Positions 41,815 through 52,900 of a DNA stretch of 64,000 nucleotides are shown here, piece by piece. The notes beneath the pieces are model-generated. The model did not search any database, was not told the DNA's origin, and saw only the letters and a program-made list of their open reading frames with translations. A program made the position numbers and the translations under genes. The DNA is from Heliocidaris erythrogramma. Taxonomy: Eukaryota > Echinodermata > Echinoidea > Camarodonta > Echinometridae. Location: positions 53,170,045-53,234,044 of the forward strand of contig CM046858.1 of NCBI GenBank assembly GCA_025617745.1, in the 5' to 3' direction. Position 1 is the stretch's first letter, and the number at the start of each line of letters is the position of its first letter.

Positions 41815-41890
41815 AAGATAATAATAATAATAATACAACGCACTTATATTGCGCCATCTATCTAGTTAACTATTCCGAGGCGCAAGATTC
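41815..41890 (-). mobile_element. L2-like 3' tail fragment
   Basis: (AAT)n followed by ACAACGCACTTATATTGCGCCATC and TATTCCGAGGCGCAAG, i.e. the complement of an L2/SINE-type 3' end with its (ATT)n tail. A related tail occurs at 60960-61035. Confidence 0.6.
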
Positions 41891-41959
41891 AATATTTTTA
41901 CTGCCATGTTTCTTTCATCACATGCTAGGTATTACCAATTGCATCGTCACTTTGTAAGG

Positions 41960-42340
41960 TTATTTTGAATTAATACTTGAGGTTAAGTTAGAACGATTAA
42001 CAGGCCTTTTTTATTTTGGTAGCCAGTTATAATTTCTACACAGAAAACAGTGCGCTTGGAAATGCCCGTTTAAATTAGGGCCTTAAAGATTTTTTATTAT
42101 TATCATTACTATATTGTTGTTGTTGTCATTATCATAATTTTTAATTACTTGGGGTTAAGTTAGAACGATTTTTATATTAGCAGGACTTTTCTATTTTGGT
42201 AGCCAGTCTTAATTTCTACACAGAAAAAGTGCACTTGGAAATGCCCATTTAAATTTGGACCTAAAAAGATTTTTTGAATATCATTAATATTATTATTATT
42301 ATTATCATCATTATTGTTATTATTAGTAGTAGTATTTTAA
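41960..42340. repeat. Direct duplication of about 190 bp plus (ATT)n microsatellite
   Basis: GAGGTTAAGTTAGAACGAT..TATTTTGGTAGCCAGT..AATTTCTACACAGAAAA..TTGGAAATGCCC occurs at 41971-42078 and again at 42152-42262. Each copy is followed by TTATTATTATCATTA-type sequence. Non-coding. Confidence 0.7.
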
Positions 42341-43939
42341 AGACAACATCCCTTTCGCTCTCACTCTCTCTCTCTCCCTCTCACTTAGTCCGACCTTTCT
42401 GTCGTTATCTCTATCGTTCCTTCAAGAAACCATAGACAACGACCATCTAGGTTCGGATTATAAATTGTCTAAAAATAATGAAGATTGCAGTCCCTCAACT
42501 CCCCCAAAAGATACAGAATAGCAAGCAGTTTTGTTCTCTGAAAAATCAGGAATAAGGCGTCCCTGATTTCCGATTTTGAATAATCAAATTCTCCCTTGCC
42601 CGCGTTTCAGATAATCATCAGTTTTCATGGGGAATTTTACACCATAGGCCAATTTACCCAGCAACAAGCGTTATGAGTTTTTTGAACAATTGACCTTATG
42701 TAATGCTCTGTATACTGGCAAGTCACTACCTCACTTTGTTGTAACCAACACTGCCTCTTTCGATTGTACACCAGACTGGCTGAGCCCTAAAAATATCAGC
42801 TACAATAAGTTTCCCCAGGACTTTTCAAAAGTTTTGGATCGGACATAGGAAACTGCGTTAAAAAAAAATTGGCCGCCCCAATATTTGCAGGGGGCATAAG
42901 TTTTGCTAACTGAATGTATTATAAATGGTTGCTATGGTGGTTGCCATGGTTACTTTTTTTAGGCTTGTTAAAAAAATTTAAGCCTGAAATATCGACAATG
43001 CCGATGAAAAAGGTATTTTTTCTAAACTTTAAAACCAATATTGTCGCCAAATTTCCCCCCTCATCCCCCCCCCCCCAAAAAAAACAAACAAACAAACAAA
43101 TCTGAAAAACATTCCGCCGGCCCGGTACACTTGCTGAAAGTCTAGTTAACAAAAAATTAAAGGGAATGTGAATTATGTGCAGCATAATCCGTTAAAACAA
43201 CAGATTTCAAATTATTTTTCTACATAAAAAGGTAAAAACTAATTCTCGTCCGAGTATTTTCAGATTGAATAAAAGGTGTTCGTCACGTAAAATATAATGG
43301 AATTATTTTATCTATTTTTTAGAATTCTATTAATTTTTTTATTTATTTTATTATTGTGTGTACTTGTGTATGCTCAGTCGTTTCAACATTAAAATGCTCA
43401 GACGGGATAAAATTGTTAATGTTGAATATTCATGCCATAACGTTATTTCCCTAGCCCTGCAATTGTTCATGCACTTTTCACACATAAAATATGATTGAAA
43501 AAAAAATAATTGTGGCTATATGTTGCATGTGGATGTATAATTCTAGTTTTATGTTATTGAGGATTTAACCATTCAGTGGTGCGAATAGGTGTTGATGCCA
43601 GCATGCAGTCACTATCCACGGATCAATTCATAGAACAATGGGCGCCTTTGTATGGGGATCTGTTAGAAAGACAACGCCTTCCTCTTCAACACTGTTCACG
43701 GTCTCACTGGTTCAAACAGTGCGCCGGTGGCCTAGTAACAAAAAACTTACACGTTGAACGACCGTCTCGGACAGTGTATTGCTCTGCATTGTCAAAAAAA
43801 TCCCAGCTTATTCATACATAAACAAAGAAACGCGGTTACAATGTATTTAGATGGCATGCTTGCGAATGTCAAGTCTCTTTGATCGAGGGTTTATTCAGTG
43901 CGACGGAGCTGGTTACTTTTGCCAACATACAGTCTCTAT
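42341..43939. other. Non-coding interior of the 6.2-kb element
   Basis: No gene seen. A pyrimidine tract (42360-42385), a poly-C/A run and (CAAA)n at 43058-43102. The short open frame near 43576 has no recognisable features. Confidence 0.35.
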
Positions 43940-44418
43940 CAGGCCCGTAACTATAAGACTTTTTGAGGGGGGGGGGGCAGGGGTCAGAATTCGAAAAAGT
44001 GGACCTTTGCACTATTTTCCGTGTGAGAAGTGTGACTTTGTGAACAAATAACAGAAGCCTACAAGATTCGCTCAAAAATGCCATCTGATTTCAGTGCGAT
44101 AGTATGAAGTTGCAGGAACAAACTCAATGGAGTGAAAATTCTATTACTTTCTCATCTCCTTACTTTCTCCCCTACATGTGACCTCCTTGTTCCTTTAAAA
44201 GTCAGTTGGTATAACTAAACAATCACTATGGACAGAAAGAATTATATTGAATGTATATATCACTTTGAATTTCCCTTCCACCCCCATGGCTTCCCTTTTT
44301 TTCTTTGGAAAGCGGATCACTACTCATCAACTGGGGTAGTGGGGTAGGGCTGAATTATCCCCCCTTTTTTTGGCTGGAAAACGGGGGATTCAGCCCCCCT
44401 CCCCTAGTTACTGGCCTG
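43940..44418. mobile_element. TIR element with TCTAT duplication
   Basis: The ends CAGGCCCGTAACTATAAG and the complement of CTAGTTACTGGCCTG share a 14-bp TIR and are flanked by TCTAT at 43935-43939 and 44419-44423. The 479-bp interior has a poly-G run near each end. The family is not certain; the CAG start recalls hAT or CACTA-like MITEs, but the visible duplication is 5 bp. Confidence 0.6.
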
Positions 44419-44709
44419 TCTATAGACCATAATGATCCTTAGCTATATAGATCCATAATGAATGCGTCAACAGATCACCGCCACGATTGGGCTTGGGGCG
44501 GGGCGGGTGGGGGTTATTGTGACGTATTGCCTCGCAGGTTTACTTTTATTTTTTTTACATTCTCCAGAGAGAAAATTAAAGAATCTGAAAGTGGACTGAG
44601 GCTGCCTCCGGAGGCGGCTCGACGTATGTGTAACACCGAAAGTTTTTAAAAAGCTGGACTGAAGCCGCCTCCACCTCAGTAATGTTATTTCTCAACTAAA
44701 ATGTTCGCC

Positions 44710-44875
44710 CTTGCAGAAAAGAAAGAAATAAAGGAAGAAAGGAAGAAAGAAATAAAGAAAGAAAATTTTAAAATAAAGACGTAAAGAAAAAAGAGAAAAA
44801 AGTCAATGAAGGAAGAAAGGCAGATTGAAAGAAAGAAAGAAAGAAAGAAAGAAAGGAAAGAGAAAAAAAAAGAAA
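44710..44875 (+). repeat. (GAAA)n microsatellite
   Basis: A purine-rich GAAA/GGAA tract of about 165 bp with scattered interruptions. Confidence 0.85.
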
Positions 44876-44962
44876 TTTCAGCTTATTAAAAGGTCACATG
44901 ACCAAAGGCCGGCCTATGTTTGGACAAAAACTTTAGGCTCCAAGCCATGTGTATTGATTTAA

Positions 44963-46020
44963 AGGCCAAGTCCACCCTAATATCAAGTTGATTTGAATAA
45001 ATAGAGTAAAATTAAACAAGCGTAACATAATAATAATAATAATAATATGAACATTTATATAGCGCCGGTATCCGCCAGGCTCTGACGCTCATGGCGCTTT
45101 ACAATTTAACAATAATGAACAAATATATACATGTATATCGAATTCTTACACTAAAGTAGAGTTATATGTACACTAAAAACATAAATTATAACTGTATTCA
45201 TTAAATAGGACTGTTTTGAAAAAGATGGGTTTTTAGAGCAGATTTGAAGTCCTGAAGGGATGCAAGGCTACGAATACTGAGTGGTAGTTTATTCCATAGG
45301 GACGGACCAGAATGAGAAAAAGCTCTATCCCCCCAGGAAGTGCGTGTTCTAGGGACAACTAATAAGGAGGATTGAGATGAACGAAGACGTCTTGTAGGCT
45401 TATAATTAACAATCAACTTCATATTGTAGGAAGGAGCAGACTCATGTAAGGAACGAAAAACTAGCAGCAACAACTTAAAAATGATTCGGTCACATACCGG
45501 GAGCCAGTGGAGAGTTTTGAGAATGGGGGTAATGTGAGTTCTACGAGGAGAAAGTGTGACAATACGCGCAGCAGTATTTTGTAGTTTCTGGAGACGAACG
45601 AGTTGCGTGTCAGGGAGCAAATAGAGGATGGAATTACAGAAATCTAAGCCTGATGAGATAAGAGCATGAACAAGTTTCTCTGTGGTTGAACGACTTAACA
45701 GTGAAAATTTCACTGAAATCGGATGTAAAATAAGAAAGTTACGGCATTTTGAAGTTTTGCATTATTTCATGAAACAGTGATATATGCATAGCATGGCGGT
45801 ATGCAAATGAGTGAACCGATGATGTCACACACTCACTTTTCCTAATGTATTTTATTATATGAAATGTCAAATATTTCAATTTTTATAAATGTGATAATAA
45901 AGAATCCCTTCCTTGTATGAAAATAAGTTACAATCATGATTTTACATGTTCCATATGGAGTCAAACTATGTTGTACATTATTGAAGCAAAAAAAAATTGA
46001 TATTAGGGTGGACTTGGCCT
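44963..46020. mobile_element. piggyBac-like MITE with TTAA target, copy 4, split by an L2 piece
   Basis: TIRs AGGCCAAGTCCACCCTAATA and its complement at the far end are perfect for about 20 bp, flanked by TTAA at 44959-44962 and 46021-46024. The interior matches copies 2 and 3 (AAATCGGATGTAAAATAAGAAAGTTA). An L2-like 3' fragment (about 45028-45713) is nested inside. Perfect TIRs suggest this is the youngest member here. Confidence 0.8.
45028..45713 (-). pseudogene. L2/CR1-like LINE 3' end: RT C-terminus and tail
   Basis: Open on the minus strand for 170 aa: KLVHALISSGLDFCNSILY, LQKLQNTAARIVTLSPRR, ILKTLHWLPVCDRIIFKLLL, and the C-terminal FSHSGPSLWNKLPLSIRS..FKSALKTHLF, then stop. Downstream is the L2-type 3' end (GTAAAGCGCCATGAGCGTCAG..ACCGGCGCTATATAAAT) and an (ATT)n tail at 45029-45046. 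The element is 5'-truncated, as usual for LINEs, and inserted in the MITE at about GTAACA/CTTAACA. The intact frame suggests recent insertion. Confidence 0.82.
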
Positions 46021-46024
46021 TTAA

Positions 46025-46843
46025 TGAACTCGAGGCGGCTTTTATTGCAGGCGTGAAGCCGGCTTTGCAAGCCGTCACATGTGTACCAGGGTCAAAGCTT
46101 TGCTGTTTTATTGTCTGTACACAAAATACGGAAGTTGTATTTCGTGCGAATCATGCTCATACCAAACGATAATGAAAAACAAAGAATGAAATAACGAACT
46201 GTGTAATGATGCATAAGTTACGCTCGTTTCACGTATCCATTGATGCTTAGTTCAAGTACCATTGAATTATTCAATGCAAAAAAAGCCACGATAATAGAAT
46301 TAATAGAGTTAAACATCCCAGATGTCTCTTTAATATAAAATCGTAGAACTTTCTCTACGACGAAGATAAACGTGATATAAAGCGCTGCAGCTAGCTCAGT
46401 AAGTCGAATATCGAATTGTAATAATACGAGCTGTTGATAATACGAGTTGTTGATAAAACGAGTTGTTGATAAAACGATTGTTTGAAAGTGAATTGACGTC
46501 ATCACACATTCTCTGCGCGCTTTTTTATGCGTGTGCCAGCACTCGCCCCCGAAGCCTTGGCCGCCCCGCAGGTATATGGATATGCATAACAATAATTATG
46601 AGTAACCCATCACAGCGGTCAAAGACGGCGAGCCGAGATCTTTTAAGAAAAATAAATATGCATTAGGCAATTAGAGCGCCGACCAATCACAGGGTGCGAA
46701 GTCGGCGAACTGCCGTTATGTCACGTCACTCAGGGCCCTAGTAACAAAACAGACGTGCGCAAAGCGTTCTGTTGAGGATCTGTCGTTTTTGCGAAGATGA
46801 AACTCCCGTCGATGCGATTTGGAAGAGGTGATTTAAAACATTA
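46025..46843. other. Right part of the 6.2-kb element
   Basis: No convincing gene. GATAATACGAGTTGTTGATAA is repeated with variation at about 46434-46470. 46670-46800 is relatively CG-rich (GCCGACCAATCACAGGGTGCG), with an inverted CCAAT-type ATTGG box, followed by GCGAAGATGAAACTCCC; this could be a relic promoter or first exon of the element's gene. Confidence 0.35.
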
Positions 46844-47025
46844 TTTTGAGGTACTTAGACATGGTATTTTGGCTTTAAATTTCGGGACGTGGTAGAGGAA
46901 TAACCAGAGCTTCGGAATATGTAAAAAAAAAAAAAATTGGTACAAAATGACATTTTCATTAAAACCCTTGTTTCTAGACAAGGACCGATTGCGACTTCCG
47001 CCTGATTCCGACCCGTTGGGACACA

Positions 47026-49490
47026 TATTTGTCAAGGGCTGGTTTAGTTAGAAAAATAAAGTGACAGCAAATAATAATTTTATCTTTTGTGACTGTGTGA
47101 AGATTACTATCCCTCTGTTGATTAATGTGATTTTGAAATTCATCTGATTTCTCCCTTTGATCTGATCCCTGGGATGCATTCCCTTTCGTTTCAGAAAGAA
47201 AGTTGTGGGACAAAATTAAGTCCTTTGCGTGCTAATTTACTTTCTTTTGTAATTATTCCCAGGGATTCTTCCTGTAAGATATTTTCCATAGATTTGCTTT
47301 GTTTTGTTTTTGACTAGTTTTGAAACCCTTTGCTGATTTATATTCCAGTGAAAGTACTTCACAGTTCATATAGATTTAGTTGTTCAAAGATATTCCATGG
47401 GTTATTAACCCGTTGACTACTGAATTATCTCTTTTCCATAACCTTAATACAATGATAGCCCAGTTCCAGCTTACCTCGAACCATCGTGTGATCATGTTAA
47501 CGTTACATCGTCACGCTACACGACTTTTTGTGAATACAAGGCCCTAAATTCACGAAAGGTAGGGTGTAACGTTTGTGAAATATCTTATTGACGAAGTGTC
47601 GGGTTCGAGACGCGAGTATTCGTAAATTTGCAGCTTTTTTATAAAGTGTCAGGTAATCTGGACCCGACACTTCATCAATAAGAGGGGTATATTTCACAAA
47701 CGTTACACCCTACCCTTCGTGAATTTAGGGCTTAGTATTCACAAAAGGTCATGTAACGTGACGATGTGACATTCATGTGATCACACAATGGTTCGAAGTA
47801 AGCCCCCAGTTCCTGTATGAAATGGGTTAAAAGCCTTGCAGATTGTAGAACACAGATTCTTTTGAAGGACAGATGCTTGACTCCACTTTTTTTTCAGGTG
47901 CTATAATATTCATTGAGTATCATTGGTATCACTACTGCAGCCACTTTTCACTCCGGTTTAGTATACAGCTGAAATTTTCAATGTTTTTACTTTTACTTGA
48001 AAACAGACACAAGTATGAGGTGCAGTTTTGAAGTCCCATGAAACTTGGCCTTTGCTGTGAGGCACCTTAAGGCCAGTTTTTTTTTTTCAAAGCCTCGGCC
48101 TCGGCCTTGGAGGGTTCCAAGCCTTGATCATCTCCATAAAATTCAAGGCAGTTTCAAGGCATGTGGAATTTTGCTATAAACCTTGTGTAATTTGTATCTT
48201 TTATATTCTGGCTTGTTCGAGGAAGGCGAAAGTCACCTCAATACCAAGTTGCTTGAAAGTAGAACAAGGAGGATAGCAGATCATGTGCAGGTTACACAGA
48301 AAGTATAAAAGAAAATTTGTACTTCAATTTCCACTCAAAAATACAAAAATATTGCATCGTACACACTAACTACTTTGCTAACATTAAGAAAAAAAACAAC
48401 AGATGGTCGATTTTTAAAGCGTCATTTTTTTACATTTCAACCATCTCATTTTTTGTGACTGCTTTTATGTGTTCATATCATTGTCTTTATTCAAGAAAAA
48501 TAGCATACAACATACAAGGTAAACATAACATTTTAAGTCCAACATGGTTAGAAAAAGAGAAAAAAAAATCATTTGACAGAGTATAAACATAATAGTGAGA
48601 AAGTTGCATTTATACCAGATTCATCGCCTATTAAAACAGGTGGCAGGTTTGCAATTCTGATGATAATGATAATGACTTCTTGTTTTCTAATATAGCTCAT
48701 ATATGCCCAACTGAAAAAGTAAGTTCCCCCCTCCCCTGAGTTTTTTAAAATTCAATTCAAGAAATATTTGATTAAATTTGTTCTTTCAAAAAGCAAAGTA
48801 AGCATATTTGTTTGGTAATTTGTGAACAGTTGATGAACAAAATTATGGTTTTTATTGCAGTTTGTACAAGAGAGTGAGAGAATAATCTGTAGAAATTTGG
48901 GTTAGGTAATTTTTGATGGGTGTTCCGCATTGCCCACTAAGTTCCTATGTTACTTCATTCAACTAAACGTATCATTATCAATTCAATTAAATTCAATTCA
49001 AATAGAAAATAAATAATACCCTATGTTATCCTATGTTATTTAAAATTTTGTTTATATACGGTTTAATTTATCAAGACCATAACAAGAATTCAGTTATACT
49101 GCCTTTACACGTTACAAATTAATCCAAATCTTTCGTAAACGTATTTTTCAATATTATAAGTTTATGTATAATTATGCTGATATCATTCCATTAATAACTA
49201 TATATCTGCATTTCCTATATACATGTAATATTGTGAATTTGCTACTGTGTATTATCTATTATATTGTATATGTGCTTCAAATGCCGACAAAATGATTTTC
49301 CTATTGGACCAATAAAATTAATCTGAATCTGAATACTTTAACTTGATGCCCTCTTTCATGAATATCTAGATACTGAAGTACTCTGAAGCATGGTAAGCCA
49401 CATGATGCAAGGCTATATTCATACATGTATGTGGGTACATGTGAAGATTAACCCAGTGCGTATGGGAACTGGTCGGTCCCTGTATTAAGT
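47026..49490 (+). repeat. Tandem unit block, copy 3 (continuation)
   Basis: Resumes with TATTTGTCAAGGGCTGGTTTAG (47026) and continues through GTTTCAGAAAGAAAGTTGTGGGAC (47189), TTTTTGACTAGTTTTGAAACCC (47306), GTTGACTACTGAATTATC (47412), GATAATGACTTCTTGTTTTC (48669), GAAATTTGGGTTAGGTAATTTTTG (48892) and GAAGCATGGTAAGCCACATG (49384). It is interrupted by the foldback at 47468-47804. Confidence 0.65.
47468..47804. mobile_element. Foldback element with 9-bp target duplication (Mutator-like size)
   Basis: Arms of about 120 bp (GCTTACCTCGAACCATCGTGTG..GGTAGGGTGTAACGTTTGTG against CACAAACGTTACACCCTACC..CACAATGGTTCGAAGTAAGC) surround a loop of about 80 bp. CCCAGTTCC is duplicated exactly at 47459-47467 and 47805-47813. 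The unhit unit at about 52060 shows the empty site. The loop holds a second, shifted inverted pair (AGTGTCGGGT / ACCCGACACT). 9-bp duplication with long TIRs fits Mutator-like elements. Confidence 0.78.
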
Positions 49491-49589
49491 CTATGGCAAT
49501 AAGAGAATTCAGTAGTCAACGGGTTAACATATTGACAGAATTTTCCAGAAAAACAGTACATTTCACCTGTGCTCTTTGTCAGGCCTATA

Positions 49590-49779
49590 CATTGGGGGGG
49601 GGGGGGGGGGGAGGCGGGGGTGGTACTTTCTCACAAAAGGCCTTATGATATGACAAAACTTTATGCCAGAAATATTAAGCAGTGCTTGTGTCAGTATTTC
49701 TAATATTCTCTGATAAAGTCACGAGTTATGTTTACAATTAAATGTCCGAATTATCTTTAAAACCCTACATCGGTGGGAC

Positions 49780-49812
<33 letters not shown>
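49590..49812 (+). repeat. Poly-G run and (AAT)n microsatellite
   Basis: A G-run with GAGGCGGGGGTGG lies at 49596-49622 and (AAT)n at 49781-49814; the latter is the tail of the L2-like fragment that follows. Confidence 0.7.
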
Positions 49813-49817
<5 letters not shown>

Positions 49818-50085
49818 ATATTTAGAAGCGCTAAAAACAGAAAGTACCATTATAAACGCTTACAAAAATACACATTTAAAAAAAAAAGACAACAGCAACA
49901 GCAAAGATACAGACTCAAAAAAGTAAGAGATTACATTAAAACATCATATTACTGGGGAAAGAGATAATTATGTTTTTAAGGAATCTTTTGAAAGTGGCTA
50001 GACAAGTTATTTCTCTAATGCAGAGTGGAATATTGTTCCATGATTTAGATGCAGCCACTGAGAAGCGCTTTTCGGTTGATTAAAC
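49781..50085 (-). pseudogene. L2-like LINE 3' fragment
   Basis: The minus strand encodes RFSVAASKSWNNIPLCIREI plus TCLATFKRFLKN, the conserved C-terminal motif of L2/CR1 RTs, followed by a short 3' UTR with AGCGCTTCTAAATATTC and an (ATT)n tail. Only about 35 residues of protein remain. Confidence 0.65.
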
Positions 50086-50099
50086 TATTCTTGAAATAT

Positions 50100-51215
50100 A
50101 TTAGATGAAGATATTAACTAGAACGCCATGAATCAAAAAGACCACATTTTTAGTTGTCCATCTAGCATCCAAGTGTGAATCATATGACACACTCCCTCGT
50201 ATTGGCCTTGGTCTTTCATTGCGCAATATTAAAGGCAGTCATACCGACGAGACTGACTCCATATAGTGATAACAGACCGAACATAATATTACATTACCCT
50301 GAATGATTCGGTCGATTTAATTTGGAGTAGGTGTGGCATCAGGACACCGTTTCATAAAGCTTGTTATCAATGACAACTGCCACATTTCTACATGTATGAC
50401 AAATTTGCTATTAACCAATCAGATGCAAGGATTTCATATATCAGTTATTGTAGCTTGTTATTGATAACAAGTTTTATGAAACAGGCTCGAGTTTGGTGGT
50501 GTGACTGAGGTGTAAACATGTTGGCATGTTGCTTCTGTTCCCATCATTCTATACATTAGAGTCCTCTATAGTACTTTATGTTCACATAATAGACTGCCTA
50601 AACATTCCACAGTTCAGTTCAGTGGTTTTACAATTTTCTGTGGCATATTCATTTGTCAGAGTGCTTAATCCTCCTTTGTATAGCAGTGCATACCAAGGCC
50701 TAACCCAGAATATGATAATAGTTCAAAGGGATATGAAGAAATTCCTTTTAAGGAGCATTCAAAGATGGTCATGCCGATATTCTTGTTTTGACATATTTGC
50801 CTAGGGCTGATTTTGTCATAAATCTAGAAAAAGAAAAAAAGCAAGCTTGAACTATAATAATGTACACTTTTATGTGGAGATAACTATGCTCCCTCTATTG
50901 ATTAATGTGATCTGAAATTCATCTTATTTCTCCTTCTGACCGGAGCCAAGGGATGCATTAATTCATTTCCTAAAGAAAGTTGTTTGACAAAATTAAGAAG
51001 TCATTAACATGATGATTTACTTTCTGTTCTCATATATTCCCAGAGATGCTTCCTGTATTACATTTTCCATCTTTTTGTAATTTATTTTGTTTTGTTCTTT
51101 TTTGACAATTTTTGAAACTGATTTTTGATTTATATTCCTGTATAATTACTTTAAAGGTCATAGAAATTTAGTTGTTCAAGGATATTCCATTGGTTATTAA
51201 CCTGTTGACTACCGA
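50100..51215 (+). repeat. Tandem unit block, copy 4
   Basis: Contains GTGTGAATCATATGACACACTC (50172), ACATAATATTACATTACCCTGAATGATTCG (50281), CATTCATTTGTCAGAGTGCTTAATCC (50646), GATCTGAAATTCATCTTATTTC (50910), AAAGAAAGTTGTTTGACAAAATTAAG (50972) and GTTATTAACCTGTTGACTACCGAG (51194). One MITE at 50345-50485 interrupts it. It provides the empty sites for insertions in the other units. Confidence 0.65.
50345..50485. mobile_element. 140-bp MITE with near-palindromic ends
   Basis: GTTTCATAAAGCTTGTTATC plus AATGACAA at the left is answered by TTGTTATTGATAACAAG plus TTTTATGAAAC at the right. The two TIRs are each about 30 bp. It interrupts the GGCATCAG..TTTGG sequence that is continuous at 51277. 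Confidence 0.7.
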
Positions 51216-52900
51216 GCATAATATTACATTAACCTGAATGACCAGGATTCGGATGGTTTAATGTGGAGTAATTGTGGCATCAGTTTGGCTGTATGCCAGA
51301 GGTATAAACATATTGTTGGCATGTTGCTTCTGTTCCCATTCTATATTGGGAGTCCTCCAGGGTACTTTATGTTAATATAATACACTGTGCAAACAGTGAA
51401 CTATGTTGTTCACTGTTTGCACAATTTTCTGTGGCATATTCATTTGTCATGGTGCTTTATAATCCTCTGTTGTAAAGCATTGCTAACCCTGGCCTAGAAT
51501 ATAATAGCAGTTATAAGGGATATGAAGTCATTCCTTTTAGGTAGCTTTGAAAGGACACACCTATATTCTTATGTTGAATATATTTGGCAAGGGCTGGTTT
51601 AGATAGTCTGCTATTCTTGTCATAAATCAAGAACAAGAAAAACTCATAAACTTCAACTTCTGATAACAAATATTAATTTACCCTTTTGTCTATGTGAAGA
51701 AGTATCCCTCTTTTGATTAATGTGATCTGAAATACATCTGATTTCTCCTTCAAATCTGATTACAGGAATGCATTTCCATTCATTTCATAAAGAAAGTTGT
51801 GTGACAAAATTAAAAAGTTCTTAACATGATGATTTAGTTTCTGTTCTTTTATTCCCAGAGATGCTTCCTGTAATATATTTTCCATCTTTTGTAATTATAT
51901 TTGTTTGTTTTTTTTTTGTTTTTTTTACAAGTTTTGAAACCATTTCGTGATTTATATTCCAGCGTAAGTCATAGGAAGTTAGTTGTTCAAGGATATTGCA
52001 TATTGGGTTATTAAGCCATTGACTGCTGATTATCTTTCCCATAGGCTAAATACAGGGATTGCCCGGTACCCGTATGCAATGGGTTAAAAACCATGCAGAT
52101 TGTAGAATAACACATTCTTTTGAAGGAAAGATTCTTGATTTTTCTTTTTTCTTTTTGTTTGGTCAGGTGATAAAAATGAGTATTGATTTGTATGCTGTGG
52201 GTAGTGCATCCATCATCATTCGGGTTTTGTGTACAGCTTTGATGTTCAATGTTTTTACTTTTACTTGAAAATAGACACATGTTCATGTTGTCATTACAAG
52301 ACAATCACTCTATACCTGCCCTACTTAGCTAGAGACCTGGGGAAAATAATCAAGTATATTATGTACATGAATATTTTTTTTCTATTGATCTATTAACTAT
52401 AGCTGTAAGGAAATTCATAGAGTATAATGTAATTTATTGTTATTATATTTTGTAGATTCAAATTTAAATATTCTATCACTGAAATCATTAATATCTAAAT
52501 GGCCATCCAACGTTAATAGCAATCTGCTGGAAGGTAGAACCACAAGGAAAGGAGATCATTGCAACAGAAAATAAAATAAGAATTTTGTACTAATTGTTTT
52601 TTGTTGAAAATTGGAACTTTTCATCATACTGTATAATGCATAATCACTTTGCAACCCTCAGAATGTTTTTTTCTGGAGTTTTAAGATGTCTTATTTCTAC
52701 ATTTTAATCTCTTTTGTATGACTATATATTTTATAATGATAATGACTTCTTGTTTTCTTATATAGCTCAAATATTTTTCATGTATCATGGGTTGATGCCT
52801 CTTACAACCTTACATAAAATGTGTTTTTTACTTAAAGGAAGCATATTTATTTTAAGTGTAGATTTGTTTATGATGAGACACAAGAAAAATGCTGAAAAGT
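51216..52900 (+). repeat. Tandem unit block, copy 5
   Basis: Contains AATATTACATTAACCTGAATGACC (51221), GCATCAGTTTGGCTGTATGCC (51277), TTTGGCAAGGGCTGGTTTAG (51583), TTCATAAAGAAAGTTGTGTGAC (51784), TTACAAGTTTTGAAACC (51925), a GGTTAAAAACCATGCAGATTGTAG segment (52082) and GATAATGACTTCTTGTTTTC (52739), matching copies 1-4 in order. A T-rich run lies at 51902-51927. No coding. Confidence 0.65.

Larger units (their letters stand above)
40844..47025. mobile_element. 6.2-kb TIR element with TA target in a tandem unit
   Basis: Ends TGTGACCAAACGCGACGG and the complement of the 47025 end, TGTGTCCCAACGGGTCGG, continue as CAGGCGGAAGTCGC at both ends (about 36-bp TIR, roughly 80% matched). They are flanked by TA at 40842-40843 and 47026-47027. 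The unhit unit at 39867 (TTTGACATATTTGTCAAGG) shows the empty site. It fits Tc1/mariner-like targets. The subterminal parts (41040-41200, 46400-46800) are CG-containing and unlike the host. No transposase is recognised; the interior is filled with later repeats. Confidence 0.72.

Noticed and set aside
42914..43185. Small membrane-like open frames on both strands
   Set aside because: They overlap on opposite strands across poly-C and (CAAA)n tracts and show no domain.
48060..48120. GGCCTCGGCC palindromic words as a regulatory site
   Set aside because: Short local repetition of CCTCGG only, without a wider pattern or nearby gene.
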